From: Mesorhizobium sp. CA8
Lineage (GTDB): Bacteria > Pseudomonadota > Alphaproteobacteria > Rhizobiales > Rhizobiaceae
Direction of reading: 5' to 3'
Assembly (NCBI RefSeq): GCF_020164955.1
Contig: NZ_JAIUHG010000007.1
Location: forward strand, 1 to 64,000
Length of the DNA: 64,000 nt
Position numbers and translations under genes: made by a program. Below, one piece after another: positions 51,270 through 61,191 of the stretch (the stretch's first letter is position 1; each line of letters opens with the position of its first letter). The notes below the pieces were generated by a model. That model was not told where the DNA came from. It did not search any database and saw only the letters and a list, made by a program, of their open reading frames with translations.

Positions 51270-52604
51270 ATGAGCGACGCAAACAGGGTGCTGTGGTCCG
51301 AGGGACTCTTCTTGAGGACCCAGCACTTCCAGCAGCAGGACCGGTTCTTCGAAGGGATGGTGCGCGGCGCCTTGCAGGCCGGCCAGCTCCATACGTTCGG
51401 CTTCCAGCAACTGACGCTCGACCAGTCGCTGCTCGATGCCGGCCAGGTGTCGATCGTGTCCGCCCGGGGCATCTTCCCGGACGGCACGCCCTTCTCCATC
51501 CCGGAACTGATGGACGCGCCGAAGCCGCTGCCGGTCACGGCCGACACCGGCGCCGGGCCGGTGCTGGTCGCGTTGCCGCTGGAGCCGCCCGGCGGTGTCG
51601 GCTTCGATCCGGCGCATGCCGCATCGACGGGCGCGCGCTACCACGGCAAGATCGTTGCGGTGCGCGATGCCGTGCAGGGCGGCGCCGATCCGGAAGAGAT
51701 CGAGATCGCGCGGCCGCAAGCGGTGCTGCTGGCGCCCGGCAAATCGGTCGGCGGCTACACGGCGCTTCCTGTCGCCGACATCAAAGGTGTGCGCGCCGAT
51801 GGCGGCGTCTCGCTCGACCAGGCCTTTTTGCCGCCGACGCTGATCACCGGCGCCGTCCACTGGTACCGGCAATTGCTGCAGGAGGTCGTCACCGGCCTCG
51901 ACCAGATCGCCGAGGCGCATGGCAAGATGGTGATGGGCGGGGCCGGCCGCAGCGTCGAGGACCTTTTGATGCTGCATCTCGCCAATGCCGCGCGGCCGCG
52001 CCTTGCGCATATGCTGGCGCAGGATGTCTTCCATCCGGCCGAGCTCTATCTCGAGCTCGCCGGCCTCGCCGGCGAAATGGCGACCTATGGCTCGAGCTCG
52101 CGGCGGCTCGGCGAATTGCCGGCCTACGACCACATGGCGCCCGGCCCCGCCTATATGGCGCTGGCGGACGCCTTGCGTTCGCTCATTCTCAGCCTGCGCT
52201 ACATCGAGCCGAAATCGCGCGCGCTGCCGGTCATGCGGCACGCGACCAATGTGTGGAAGGTGCGGATCGACAATCCGAAACTGCTGGTCGCCAGCCGCAT
52301 CGTCATCCGCGTCGGCTCCGAGCTTTCGGAAGACGCGCTGCGCAAGATCTTCGTCAACCAGGCGACGGTCGGCTCCGCCGACCAGTTCGAAGGCCTTTGG
52401 AAGTCGCGCCTGCCGGGCATTCCGCTGAAGCCGCTGCATTCGCAGCCGCGCGAGATCCCGTATGACGGCGACAGGCTGTGCCTGGAGTTGGACCAGAAGA
52501 GCGAGCATTGGGCCTCGCTACTCGACGCCCCCGGCTTCGTCATCGGCGTTTCCGGTGTGCTGCCGAGCGAGCCGCAGGTCGACTGCTATTCGGTGAACAG
52601 GTGA
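51270..52604 (+). CDS. tssK: T6SS baseplate-membrane connector TssK
   Basis: A 444-residue protein. The start at 51270 (MSDANRVLWSEGLFLRTQHF) carries the W-S-E-G-[LM]-[FL]-L-x-[PT]-Q-H-F-Q-Q family signature. It links the baseplate to TssL. The codons between 51252 and 51270 are in frame, but the family begins at M-S-D. Followed after four bases by tssL. Confidence 0.93.
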   Translation: MSDANRVLWSEGLFLRTQHFQQQDRFFEGMVRGALQAGQLHTFGFQQLTLDQSLLDAGQVSIVSARGIFPDGTPFSIPELMDAPKPLPVTADTGAGPVLVALPLEPPGGVGFDPAHAASTGARYHGKIVAVRDAVQGGADPEEIEIARPQAVLLAPGKSVGGYTALPVADIKGVRADGGVSLDQAFLPPTLITGAVHWYRQLLQEVVTGLDQIAEAHGKMVMGGAGRSVEDLLMLHLANAARPRLAHMLAQDVFHPAELYLELAGLAGEMATYGSSSRRLGELPAYDHMAPGPAYMALADALRSLILSLRYIEPKSRALPVMRHATNVWKVRIDNPKLLVASRIVIRVGSELSEDALRKIFVNQATVGSADQFEGLWKSRLPGIPLKPLHSQPREIPYDGDRLCLELDQKSEHWASLLDAPGFVIGVSGVLPSEPQVDCYSVNR

Positions 52605-52608
52605 GGCC

Positions 52609-53934
52609 ATGAGCCGGGATGATCCTTTCGGACTGTCGGAGGATCGCGAGCGAACACGCATCCGCCTGACCGGAGCCGCGCCCCGGCCGATGGCGCTGCT
52701 GGCGCCGGGCGCACCGGTCAAACGGGCGCGTGCCCATCCCAACACGCTGATCGATATCTTCGCGCCGCTGCTCGAATTCGCGCCGGAACTCGAAAGCGCG
52801 CTGGCGCCGGAGAACCCGGAAGTAATGCGCACGCGCCTGCTCGACGAACTGGTGCGGGCGCGCGACGCGGCGGTGGCAGCGGGCTCATCGCTGGAGCGCG
52901 CCGACCAGGCCGCATGGGCCGTGGCGGCGCTGCTCGACGATCTCGCGCTCAACACGCCGTGGGGCGGCGCCAGTGCCTGGCCGCGCCAGCCGCTTGTGGT
53001 CATGCTGCGCGGCGACGTCGATGCCGGCACCCAGTTCTTCACCCGCCTCGACGAGCTGGAGCGGCATCCCAACCGCGACCGCGAGATGCTGGAGCTGCAA
53101 TATTACTGCCTGGCGCTCGGCTTCCGCGGCAAGTACCGCGTGCCCGGCCGCGCCGGCGACCGTTCGCTCAATGCCGTGCGCGTGGCGGCGGCGCGCTTCC
53201 TGCGCAACGCGGACGCCGAGGACGCACCGCTGTCGCCGAACTGGAAAGGCGTGATTGCCTCCGATGAGCCGCAGCGCTTCATCGTGCCGATCTGGGTGAT
53301 GGCGCTTGCCGCGATCGTCGTCGCCGCAGTCGCCTATATCGGCCTGTCGATGGGCCTGAGCAGCCATGCGGTCGAGCTCTCCGCGCTGGTGCGCACGCTG
53401 CCGCCGGCCTCGCGCGGCGACGTCACCCGCGCCGCGCCTAAGCAGGATGCGCCCGCGCCCGAGCCGCAACCGGTCGATTTCGCTTTGCTGCCGGAGTTCA
53501 AGGCCGAAGCGCCGGACAACCTCAAAGGAGCGCTCAGCGGCACCGAGAGCGTCTCGCTGGCCAAGCTGGTCATCCAGTCCTCAAATCCTGAGCTGTTCCA
53601 GTCCTCCCGGCCGACGCTGACGGAAGGCTATGAACCGCTGATCGCAGCGATCGCCAAGGTGATCCTGGACAACAAGGAGCTGATCGGAAAAATCACCGTC
53701 GTCGGCCATACTGACAATGTGCGCCTGCAAAAGTCCAACCCGCTGGCCAGCAACCAGCGTCTGTCGGAAGCGCGCGCCGAAACCATAGCCGAGCTTCTGG
53801 TGCAAGCCGGCGTGCCGCAAGAGAGCATCTCTTCCGAGGGCCGCGCCGAAACCGATCCGGTGGCCGACAACTCGACGCGCGAGGGCCGCGCGCTCAACCG
53901 GCGCGTCGAGGTCCTGATCGAGAAGAGGCTCTGA
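52609..53934 (+). CDS. tssL: T6SS inner-membrane protein TssL with OmpA-like domain
   Basis: A 441-residue evolved TssL. The cytoplasmic DotU-like domain is at about 45-215 and one transmembrane helix at about 224-250 (FIVPIWVMALAAIVVAAVAYIG). The C-terminus is a peptidoglycan-binding OmpA-like domain at about 320-441 (ITVVGHTDN, LASNQRLSEARA). The fusion replaces a separate peptidoglycan anchor. It pairs with TssM. Confidence 0.92.
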   Translation: MSRDDPFGLSEDRERTRIRLTGAAPRPMALLAPGAPVKRARAHPNTLIDIFAPLLEFAPELESALAPENPEVMRTRLLDELVRARDAAVAAGSSLERADQAAWAVAALLDDLALNTPWGGASAWPRQPLVVMLRGDVDAGTQFFTRLDELERHPNRDREMLELQYYCLALGFRGKYRVPGRAGDRSLNAVRVAAARFLRNADAEDAPLSPNWKGVIASDEPQRFIVPIWVMALAAIVVAAVAYIGLSMGLSSHAVELSALVRTLPPASRGDVTRAAPKQDAPAPEPQPVDFALLPEFKAEAPDNLKGALSGTESVSLAKLVIQSSNPELFQSSRPTLTEGYEPLIAAIAKVILDNKELIGKITVVGHTDNVRLQKSNPLASNQRLSEARAETIAELLVQAGVPQESISSEGRAETDPVADNSTREGRALNRRVEVLIEKRL

Positions 53935-53935
53935 G

Positions 53936-56900
53936 ATGTTCATCCTGCGCTTCCTCTGGGCCGTCATCACCTCGCGTTTTCTGTGGACGCTGATCGGAAT
54001 CGTGCTGCTTTCGCTGCTGATCTGGGTGTTCGGCCCGATCGTGCAGATCGGACCATACGCGCCGTTCGAATCGGACAATGTGCGCATCGCCATCATCGCC
54101 GGGCTGATCATCCTGTGGCTGATCTGGCTGATCATCGCGCAGCGCCGCGCGATCCGCGCCAACCGCATGTTCGTCGCCGAGATCGCAGCGCCCGTCGCCG
54201 AAAAGCAGCTCACGCCCGGCGAGGAAAGCGTGGCCGCCGTCGGCGCCAAGTTCGGCGAGGTAATGGCCGAGCTCAAGCGGCGTAAGCTCGGCGGCAGAAA
54301 ATTCCTGCGCGAGATGCCGTGGTATGTGATCGTCGGTCCGCCGGCCACCGGCAAGACCACGGCATTGCGCCAGTCCGGCCTCAATTTCCCGATCGACCTC
54401 ACGGACGACCTGCAGGGCGTCGGCGGCACGCGCAATTGCGACTGGTTCTTCTCCGAGAACGCGGTGCTGATCGACACAGCGGGCCGTTACGTCCAGCAGG
54501 AAAGCCAGCCGGATGTCGACGCGGCGGAGTGGCTGGGTTTCCTCGACCTCTTGAAGAAGCATCGGGGCCGCCGCGCGCTCAACGGGGTAATCGTGGCGCT
54601 CTCGATCGACGCGCTGTCGGAGGGCGACGACGCGATCAAGGCGCATGGCAAAAAGATCCGCCGCCGGCTGGCGGAGCTGAACGATCGGCTGGAGATCCGC
54701 CTGCCCGTCTACCTGATGCTGACCAAAGCCGACCTGATCAAAGGGTTCGAAGCATTCTTCGGCGGCTTGTCGACCACGGCGCGCGAGCAGGTGTGGGGAA
54801 CCACTTTCCCGCTCGACGCCCGCGTCAATGCCGGCATGATCCAGACGGAACTGGCCAGGTTGGCCGCCGAGCTGGAGCGGCGGCTGGTGCCGCGACTGGA
54901 AGACGAGGACAAGCTCGGCCAGCGCGCCGAGATCTTCCGCTTCCCGGCGCAGCTTGCCAGCCTCTCCGAGCCGATCCAGGTGCTGGTCGAGGCGATGTTC
55001 GGCGAAAGCCGCTACGAGGAGGCCGCCTGGCTGCGCGGCCTCTATCTGACCTCGGCGACACAGGAAGGCGCGCCGATCGACCGGCTGACCGCGGCGCTGT
55101 CCTCATCCTTCGGGTTGCCGCCGCGTCGCACCATGCCGGCGGCACGTGTGGAGAAGCGCAGCTTCTTCCTCAGGAACCTTCTGACCGAGGTGATCTTCAA
55201 GGAAGCCGGCCTCGGCACATTCGATCCGCTGGCGCAGCGTCGCCGCGCCTGGATCTGGCGCGGCGCGGCGGCCGCCTGCGCGCTCGCGGCGCTGCTCGCC
55301 GGCGGGCTATTCACCTGGTCCTATCTCGACAACCGCAATGCGATCACCGAACAGGCCGGCCAGTTCGAAGCGTTGCAGCAGCCGCTGACCGACGTCGCCG
55401 CCACGCCGGCCGCGGTCGAGCAGCCGGCCATGGACGGCGCGCTGGCGGCGATGGACGCGGTGGCGGCGGCAAGAACCGCGCCGCCGGATGCGATCCATAA
55501 CCTTCTCGGTCCGACCGCTTCGGCCGAGCTGGTGCGCGCGCAGACCGACACTTACGACCATGCCCTGCGCAACGTGCTCGAGCCGCATATGGTCGCGCTG
55601 CTGGAGGCCACGATGTGGCGGCAGATCCGCGATCCGGATTTCATGCTCGGCGCGCTGAAGACCTACCGGATGATGACCGGCCTGTCGCAGATGGACACCG
55701 ATTTCGTGCAGAACTGGTGGGTGAACAGCCTGCCGCAATTTGCGCCTGCCGCACCCTTCCCAACCGCGGACGCCGAAGAGCACCAGCTTGCCGCGATCCG
55801 CCGCATGGCCGTCGACGACAGCTACGTCGCGCCGGACAAGGAGCTGGTCGCCGAGGCACTGAAGACGGTCTGCACGATCTCGCTGCCGGAGCGCGCCTAC
55901 AAGCAGCTTCTGGCCGACCCGGAAGTAGCGGCGATCAAGGAATGGGTGCCGGCCAATTTCGCCGGACCGAACGGCGCCAAGGTGTTCGCGCGCCGCTCCG
56001 AAAAGACCCTGCGCGTCGGTGTGCCGGGCCCCTACACCTATGCCGGCTTCCACGACGCGATCCTCGACCGGGTCGAGGATGTCGCCGGACAGGCGGCGCT
56101 CGACCGCGCGGTGTTTGCCGGCGGCTGTTCGGAGAATTCCGAGACGTCGGTCTCGGCGCTGTCGGAAGACATACTGAAGCTCTATTACGACGACTATATC
56201 GCGCAGTGGGACAGTTTCCTGCGCGACATGCGGCTGGCGCCGCTGACCGACCTCAACGTCGCCAGCGAAAACCTCAAGGACCTGTCCAGCGCCGATTCGG
56301 CGCTGAAGCGCCTGCTGACCGCGGTGGTGCAGGAGACCGACCTGACCCGCTCCGACGAAGCGGCGGCCGACGACAAGACCGGTTCGAAGCTGCTCAGCAA
56401 GCTCGGCAAACTGGGCAAGGTGGTGAAGACGGGCGCGAAGCTCCTGCCCCGCGCGGGCTCGGCCGACCAGGTCGACATGACCGGCAGCCTCGTGGCCGAG
56501 CATTTCAAGCCGCTCAAGGGCACGATCGCCCAGGTCGACGGCCAGCCGCCGGCGCTCGACGCCGCCATCGTGGCGCTGACGGCGCTGTCCAATGTGTTGC
56601 AGACGGTGACCGCCAATCCCGATCCGCAGGACGCCATCAAGAAGCAGGGCGGCCTTGCCGAACTGACAGGCGCAGTCGCAAGGCAGGCGCAGATCCTGCC
56701 CTCGCCGATCAACGACTGGCTGGGCGGAATTGCCGGCGACACAAGCGGCCTGTCGCAGAAGGCCGTCACCAACGAGCTCAACGCCATCTGGCGCGCCGAC
56801 ATCCTGCCCTTCTGCCAGGCCGCGCTCAACAACCGTTATCCGTTCAGCCCCGATAGCGCGGTCGACGTCAATGTGCGCGACTTCCAGCGCCTGTTCGGGC

Positions 56901-57460
56901 CGACCGGGCTGATCGACGCCTTCACCAACGACCACCTGATCAACTATGTCGACACCGCCAGCGAGCCATGGAAATGGCGCGCCGATTTCGGTCTCGACCC
57001 GGCGGCGCTCGCCGCCTTCGAGCAGGCGCGCCACATTCGCGACGATCTGTTCCCCGGCGGCACCGGACCGGTGATGAATTTTACGCTGGAGCCCAAGGAC
57101 CTGTCGCCCAACGTGGCGCGGGTGACGCTCAACCTCGATGGCCAGAACCTCGTCTACTACAACAACGCGACGAGGCCGCAGCCGATGACATGGCCGGGCA
57201 AGGACGGCACCGGCGTGATCTCGCTGGCCTTCCAGCCGGTCGACGGCTCGCCCGAAGTGATGCTCAACGAGACCGGCAGCTGGGCGTGGCTGAGAATGCT
57301 GCGCGGCGGCCGCTTCAACGCGACCAAGCTCACCGACGTCTACAGCCTGCGGCTCGGCACAAAGGGGATGTGGGCGGACTTCGAGCTCAAGGCTGCCAGC
57401 GTCGAGAACCCCTACACGCTCGAAATGTTCAAGAAGTTCACATGTCCGCCGCAGATCTGA
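53936..57460 (+). CDS. tssM: T6SS inner-membrane protein TssM (IcmF)
   Basis: A 1174-residue IcmF homologue. Helices near 9-35 and 50-70 are followed by a cytoplasmic NTPase-like domain with an intact Walker A (GPPATGKT, 134-141), then a third helix near 440-465, and a large periplasmic domain that ends with the IcmF C-terminal region (FTCPPQI at the end). It forms the trans-envelope channel with TssJ and TssL. It overlaps tagF by 19 bases. The length is normal. Confidence 0.94.
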   Translation: MFILRFLWAVITSRFLWTLIGIVLLSLLIWVFGPIVQIGPYAPFESDNVRIAIIAGLIILWLIWLIIAQRRAIRANRMFVAEIAAPVAEKQLTPGEESVAAVGAKFGEVMAELKRRKLGGRKFLREMPWYVIVGPPATGKTTALRQSGLNFPIDLTDDLQGVGGTRNCDWFFSENAVLIDTAGRYVQQESQPDVDAAEWLGFLDLLKKHRGRRALNGVIVALSIDALSEGDDAIKAHGKKIRRRLAELNDRLEIRLPVYLMLTKADLIKGFEAFFGGLSTTAREQVWGTTFPLDARVNAGMIQTELARLAAELERRLVPRLEDEDKLGQRAEIFRFPAQLASLSEPIQVLVEAMFGESRYEEAAWLRGLYLTSATQEGAPIDRLTAALSSSFGLPPRRTMPAARVEKRSFFLRNLLTEVIFKEAGLGTFDPLAQRRRAWIWRGAAAACALAALLAGGLFTWSYLDNRNAITEQAGQFEALQQPLTDVAATPAAVEQPAMDGALAAMDAVAAARTAPPDAIHNLLGPTASAELVRAQTDTYDHALRNVLEPHMVALLEATMWRQIRDPDFMLGALKTYRMMTGLSQMDTDFVQNWWVNSLPQFAPAAPFPTADAEEHQLAAIRRMAVDDSYVAPDKELVAEALKTVCTISLPERAYKQLLADPEVAAIKEWVPANFAGPNGAKVFARRSEKTLRVGVPGPYTYAGFHDAILDRVEDVAGQAALDRAVFAGGCSENSETSVSALSEDILKLYYDDYIAQWDSFLRDMRLAPLTDLNVASENLKDLSSADSALKRLLTAVVQETDLTRSDEAAADDKTGSKLLSKLGKLGKVVKTGAKLLPRAGSADQVDMTGSLVAEHFKPLKGTIAQVDGQPPALDAAIVALTALSNVLQTVTANPDPQDAIKKQGGLAELTGAVARQAQILPSPINDWLGGIAGDTSGLSQKAVTNELNAIWRADILPFCQAALNNRYPFSPDSAVDVNVRDFQRLFGPTGLIDAFTNDHLINYVDTASEPWKWRADFGLDPAALAAFEQARHIRDDLFPGGTGPVMNFTLEPKDLSPNVARVTLNLDGQNLVYYNNATRPQPMTWPGKDGTGVISLAFQPVDGSPEVMLNETGSWAWLRMLRGGRFNATKLTDVYSLRLGTKGMWADFELKAASVENPYTLEMFKKFTCPPQI

Positions 57461-57984
57461 TCCTGCCCGGCTTCTACGGCAAGATGCCTGCCGCCGGCGA
57501 CTTCGTGACGCGGCGGCTGCCGGGCGATTTCGTACGCGTGTGGGACCGCTGGCTGGCGCAGCACATCGTGCCACTGTTCGGGCTCGAAGCCTGGCCGCAG
57601 AACACGGCGCTGCGTTTTCTGGCCGGCCCGGGTTCCTTCGGTGCCTCGGCGGGCATCGTGCTGCAGAGCGCCGACCGGGTCGGCCGGCGGTTCCCGCTCA
57701 GCGTCGTCGCCCGGCTTTCGGAGGCGCCGCTGAAGCTGGCTTATGTGGATAGGTGGTTTGACGGCATCGAGAATGCCGCCCTCGCCGCGCAACGGGGCGA
57801 GCTGACGCCCGACGAACTCGACGCGGCGCTTGCGGCCCTGCCCATTCCGCCCGTCGAGGGTGAGGGCGATGTCATCGACGGCCTCGTGGCATGGACGGCG
57901 CATACGGATATTTTCGACGTCGATCCGCAGGCGCCGCAGCCGGTGCTGGAGCAGATTTTCGCGGCTGGTTGGGAGACCAGCTGA
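57442..57984 (+). CDS. tagF: T6SS accessory protein TagF
   Basis: A 180-residue ImpM/TagF homologue that opens PGFYGKMPAAGDFVTRRLP, the family hallmark, and has SADRVGRRFPLSV. TagF represses T6SS post-translationally in other species. The ATG at 57442 overlaps tssM. It is shorter than two-domain TagF-PppA fusions. Followed by the DUF2169 gene in TGATG overlap. Confidence 0.88.
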   Translation: MSAADLILPGFYGKMPAAGDFVTRRLPGDFVRVWDRWLAQHIVPLFGLEAWPQNTALRFLAGPGSFGASAGIVLQSADRVGRRFPLSVVARLSEAPLKLAYVDRWFDGIENAALAAQRGELTPDELDAALAALPIPPVEGEGDVIDGLVAWTAHTDIFDVDPQAPQPVLEQIFAAGWETS

Positions 57985-59087
57985 TGCAGATCTGGAACCA
58001 GATGGGCTATCCGCACCAGTTCACTATGGGCATGGACAAGGCCGGCCATGAATGGCTCGTGGTCGTGGTGAAGGGTACGTTCGACTTTCCTGAGAAGCCT
58101 GGCGGACTGGTGCAGAAATCGGCCGAGCAGGTGCCGCTGGTGATGGCCGACACGCACACCGGCGTGCCGGGCTATTCGGCGACGCTGTGGGAGACGGATT
58201 TCGCCTTCCGTAAGCCGCGCTGCGATGTCATCGCCAATGGCTGCGCCTATGCGCCGGGAGGGCGCCCAGCCGAGCGCGTGCCGGTCGGCATCAAAGTCGG
58301 CAACTGGTCGAAGCTCCTCGAGGTCGTCGGCCACCGCGAGTGGCGCGCCATCGGACCGGTGTTCAACGCGACGGCGCCGCAGCCCTTTTTGAAACTGCCG
58401 ATCTCTTACGATGTCGCCTGGGGCGGCATCGATCGCCTGGATCCGGAGGACGAACTGCCCGCCAGCTACAAATACAACCCGGTCGGCACCGGCTGGTCGC
58501 GAACGAAGAACCAGCGTCTCATCCCAGGCCTGCGGCTACCGAACACGCAAGCTGTCAACGAGGAAATCCGCTCGCCCTTCGGCGACTACAAGCCGATGAG
58601 CTTTGGGCCGATGGGCCGCGGCTGGCCTGGCCGCATCGAATATGGCGGCACCTATGACGACAACTGGACGAAGAACATTTTTCCTTTCCTGCCGCCGGAC
58701 TTCGACGAACGCTATTTCCAGATGGCGCCTGAGGACCAGCAGATCGATCACCCGCATGGCGGCGAGGAGATTGCGCTTGTGAACCTCACGCCCGATGGGC
58801 GTGTTAGCTTTCGGCTGCCGTCGACTGCATTGCCCATCACCTTGTTCAAGGGGAACCAAAAGGCCTACGAAGGTGATATTTTTCCCGACACCGTCCTCCT
58901 TGACCCCGAAAGGCGTCGCTTCTCGCTGGTCTGGCGCGTCTCACAGCGAATCCAGCGGACCGTCCTCGATTTCTCCGAGTGCTGGGTCGGTCCGCCCACG
59001 CCGGCAATGCTGAAGGCGCGCGCGACAGGCCGCACCTATATCCGCGCCAACGGCACGGCGCCGGAGGAGGAGGAGGAGGAAGCATGA
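57984..59087 (+). CDS. DUF2169 T6SS effector-loading protein
   Basis: A 367-residue DUF2169 protein. Family blocks: EWLVVVVKGTFDFP, then RCDVIANGCAYAPGGRPAERVPV, then ISYDVAWGGIDR and PFGDYKPMSFGPMGRGWPGR. DUF2169 proteins serve as adaptors that load PAAR/effector proteins on VgrG in other systems. The gene order DUF2169 - ketosynthase-like - DUF4150 fits that role. It ends with a run of glutamates and overlaps the next gene (ATGA). Confidence 0.85.
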   Translation: MQIWNQMGYPHQFTMGMDKAGHEWLVVVVKGTFDFPEKPGGLVQKSAEQVPLVMADTHTGVPGYSATLWETDFAFRKPRCDVIANGCAYAPGGRPAERVPVGIKVGNWSKLLEVVGHREWRAIGPVFNATAPQPFLKLPISYDVAWGGIDRLDPEDELPASYKYNPVGTGWSRTKNQRLIPGLRLPNTQAVNEEIRSPFGDYKPMSFGPMGRGWPGRIEYGGTYDDNWTKNIFPFLPPDFDERYFQMAPEDQQIDHPHGGEEIALVNLTPDGRVSFRLPSTALPITLFKGNQKAYEGDIFPDTVLLDPERRRFSLVWRVSQRIQRTVLDFSECWVGPPTPAMLKARATGRTYIRANGTAPEEEEEEA

Positions 59088-60109
59088 CCTCCCCGGTCGA
59101 GATCGTTTCGGTTGGTATGGTGACGGCCGTTGGCCTTGACGCGCCCTCAGCCTGCGCAGCGATGCGCGCTCGGCTCGATGGCTTCCAGGAAACCCGTTTC
59201 GTTGGCTCACCCGCGGGCTGGCTTACGGGTGCGCCGGTGCCGCTGCCACGCAACTGGATCGGCGAAAAACGAATGGCCCACCTAGCAGCAGGGGCGATAT
59301 CGGAAGCGTTCGAAAATCGTCCGCAAGCTCGAGGGCAGACGGCGCTCATCCTCTGCCTACCGGAGGAGGATCGCCCCGGCCGCCCGGTCCGGGACAATCT
59401 CGCCTTGCTCCGCCGGATCAGCGAAATCGTCGAGATCGAACCTCATCTGCGTTCTCGCATCGTGGCTTATGGACGTCCTTCCGGGCACGTAGCGTTCGAT
59501 CAAGCGCGCAGACTGCTTGCATCTGGCGAAGCTCCCTATGTCATGATTGCAGGCGTCGACAGCTATCTGACCGGATCAACAATTTCCCACTACCTCAGCA
59601 AGCGCCGCTTGCTTACGGCGGACAATTCCAACGGCTTCATTCCAGGCGAAGCCGCTGCGGCCATTCTCTGCTCGAGACCGCAGGGTAACGGTTTCCGGCT
59701 GTTCGGCCTCGGTCTTTCGCGCGAGGAGGCTTCTATTTACAACGACCAAGATCTGCCGTTGCGCGCCGATGGCATGACGGCTGCCTACGATGCGGCGTTC
59801 CACGAAACCGGGATTGATATGAACCGGCTCGGCTATCGCATCGCCGACCTGATCGGCGAGCAATACTGGTTCAAGCAGACCGCGCTGACCTCGATCCGCC
59901 TGCTGCGGGGGCGCCATGAGTTCCAGGACCTATGGTCGCCCGCGGAGTCTCTGGGCAACATCGGTGCCGCAGCCGTTCCGCTTATGGTAGGCATGGCGTG
60001 GACCGCAGCCGGCAAAGGATATGCCGCCGGCAATCCGGTCCTCATCGAGGCGTCTTCCGACGCAGGTGCGTGCGGCGCCGCGGTGTTCGCTTACGGGAGA
60101 AGGGCATGA
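59084..60109 (+). CDS. beta-ketoacyl-synthase-like (thiolase-fold) T6SS-associated protein
   Basis: A 341-residue protein of the thiolase fold. It keeps the AGVDSYL and N-x-N-G-F-I-P-G-E-A-A-A-A blocks of ketoacyl synthases, but no nucleophilic Cys in the usual GxGxC-like position is visible (SGHVAFDQA is found there). It is therefore probably not an active synthase. Such proteins recur in T6SS effector modules between DUF2169 and DUF4150 genes. They may assist effector delivery. Both ends overlap neighbours by ATGA. Confidence 0.75.
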   Translation: MTSPVEIVSVGMVTAVGLDAPSACAAMRARLDGFQETRFVGSPAGWLTGAPVPLPRNWIGEKRMAHLAAGAISEAFENRPQARGQTALILCLPEEDRPGRPVRDNLALLRRISEIVEIEPHLRSRIVAYGRPSGHVAFDQARRLLASGEAPYVMIAGVDSYLTGSTISHYLSKRRLLTADNSNGFIPGEAAAAILCSRPQGNGFRLFGLGLSREEASIYNDQDLPLRADGMTAAYDAAFHETGIDMNRLGYRIADLIGEQYWFKQTALTSIRLLRGRHEFQDLWSPAESLGNIGAAAVPLMVGMAWTAAGKGYAAGNPVLIEASSDAGACGAAVFAYGRRA

Positions 60110-61173
60110 CCGTCTACGCCAATAGTCTTGAGATTGCCTGCAAAGCGCAGGCTAACCAGGTCATCGCGGCCTTTCCTTACGTCTGCTTCACCCCGCCACA
60201 AACTCCGGCAACACCGCCCGGCGTCCCGGTACCCTATCCAACGTTTGGAATGGACAGCGACACGGACAACGGAACAGGCACAGTCAAGATCGGCGGAAAG
60301 ACTGTCACGCAGAAAAACAAATCTTACTACACCAGATGTAGCGGCAACGAGGCGGGCTGCGCGCCAAAGAAAAACATCATCACCTCGGTCAATACGGGCA
60401 AGGAATACGCCCATGCCTGGTCCGGCGACGTCAAGATGGATGGCGAGCCGATCAGCCGTTTCACCGACATTTCATCGAACGATCACGCCTCCCCTACCGC
60501 GGGCGGACCTCCAATGCCGAAGGTCGCTACGGCCACGCCGGCAACCTTCAAATGCTCGGATCTCGAGATAAAGCCGTACAAGGAGCTGGAATGCCCGGAA
60601 GGCTATGAAAAGGAGCATACCGTTGAGGTCCAGTTCTTCACGGCCGAAGGTGTGCGCGACCTGACTCTGGACTGCTGCAAGGACTACGACGACAAAGAAG
60701 CGCCATGCATTTGCATGAAAGCGAAATGGATGGCGGGCGAAGCGGCAAAAGCCAAGGCTGCGGGCGCGCCCGGCAAAAAGGTGGTCGGCAAGAAGCGCAA
60801 AACCCCGCACAATAAAAAGTCTGCGGATGCCCGCAACTGGCTGAGCAACAATTCTGCCGGCAAGCTGGGCGATTTTACTGACGAATGCGTGAACAGCACG
60901 GTGAAAAACCTTGACGACCCCAAGATTCCGCCTGCCGTGCACGCCGCTGCCACAGAATGCCTCAAGACTGCGAACATGGAATACTTGAAGAAGAGCATGA
61001 ATAAGTCCGAGAAAGAGGTGAAAGACAAGAAAGCCTGCCACGGGACTTGCCCTAAGGCGAAGGATCAGGCTCGTCTTGTTCAAGTCGCCAAAAAGCGCCT
61101 CAGGAAGGCGGCGGGTGGGGAATCCGTCGTTGTGACAGCCGCGGATGTAGCCCCCTCGAAAGTTTCCTGCTAG
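60106..61173 (+). CDS. PAAR-like (DUF4150) candidate T6SS effector with Cys-rich C-terminal domain
   Basis: A 355-residue protein. Residues 1 to about 140 form a DUF4150 PAAR-like tip domain (FPYVCFTPPQTPATPPG, then VPYPTFGMDSDTDNGTGTVK, and DVKMDGEPISRFTD). The C-terminal ~210 residues are unknown: rich in lysine, with 11 cysteines in this part (for example DCCKDYDD, CIC, and CHGTC near the end). The region looks lower in GC than the T6SS core. The layout, a delivery domain plus a variable C-terminal domain followed by a small unrelated gene, is that of a specialised effector. The toxic activity is not identified. Confidence 0.75.
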   Translation: MTVYANSLEIACKAQANQVIAAFPYVCFTPPQTPATPPGVPVPYPTFGMDSDTDNGTGTVKIGGKTVTQKNKSYYTRCSGNEAGCAPKKNIITSVNTGKEYAHAWSGDVKMDGEPISRFTDISSNDHASPTAGGPPMPKVATATPATFKCSDLEIKPYKELECPEGYEKEHTVEVQFFTAEGVRDLTLDCCKDYDDKEAPCICMKAKWMAGEAAKAKAAGAPGKKVVGKKRKTPHNKKSADARNWLSNNSAGKLGDFTDECVNSTVKNLDDPKIPPAVHAAATECLKTANMEYLKKSMNKSEKEVKDKKACHGTCPKAKDQARLVQVAKKRLRKAAGGESVVVTAADVAPSKVSC

Positions 61174-61191
61174 CCGGAAAGGACGAAGCGA

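Noticed and set aside
55307-57574. 755-codon open frame on the minus strand
   Set aside because: Antisense to tssM and the start of tagF, with low-complexity Arg/Gly composition; a shadow frame.
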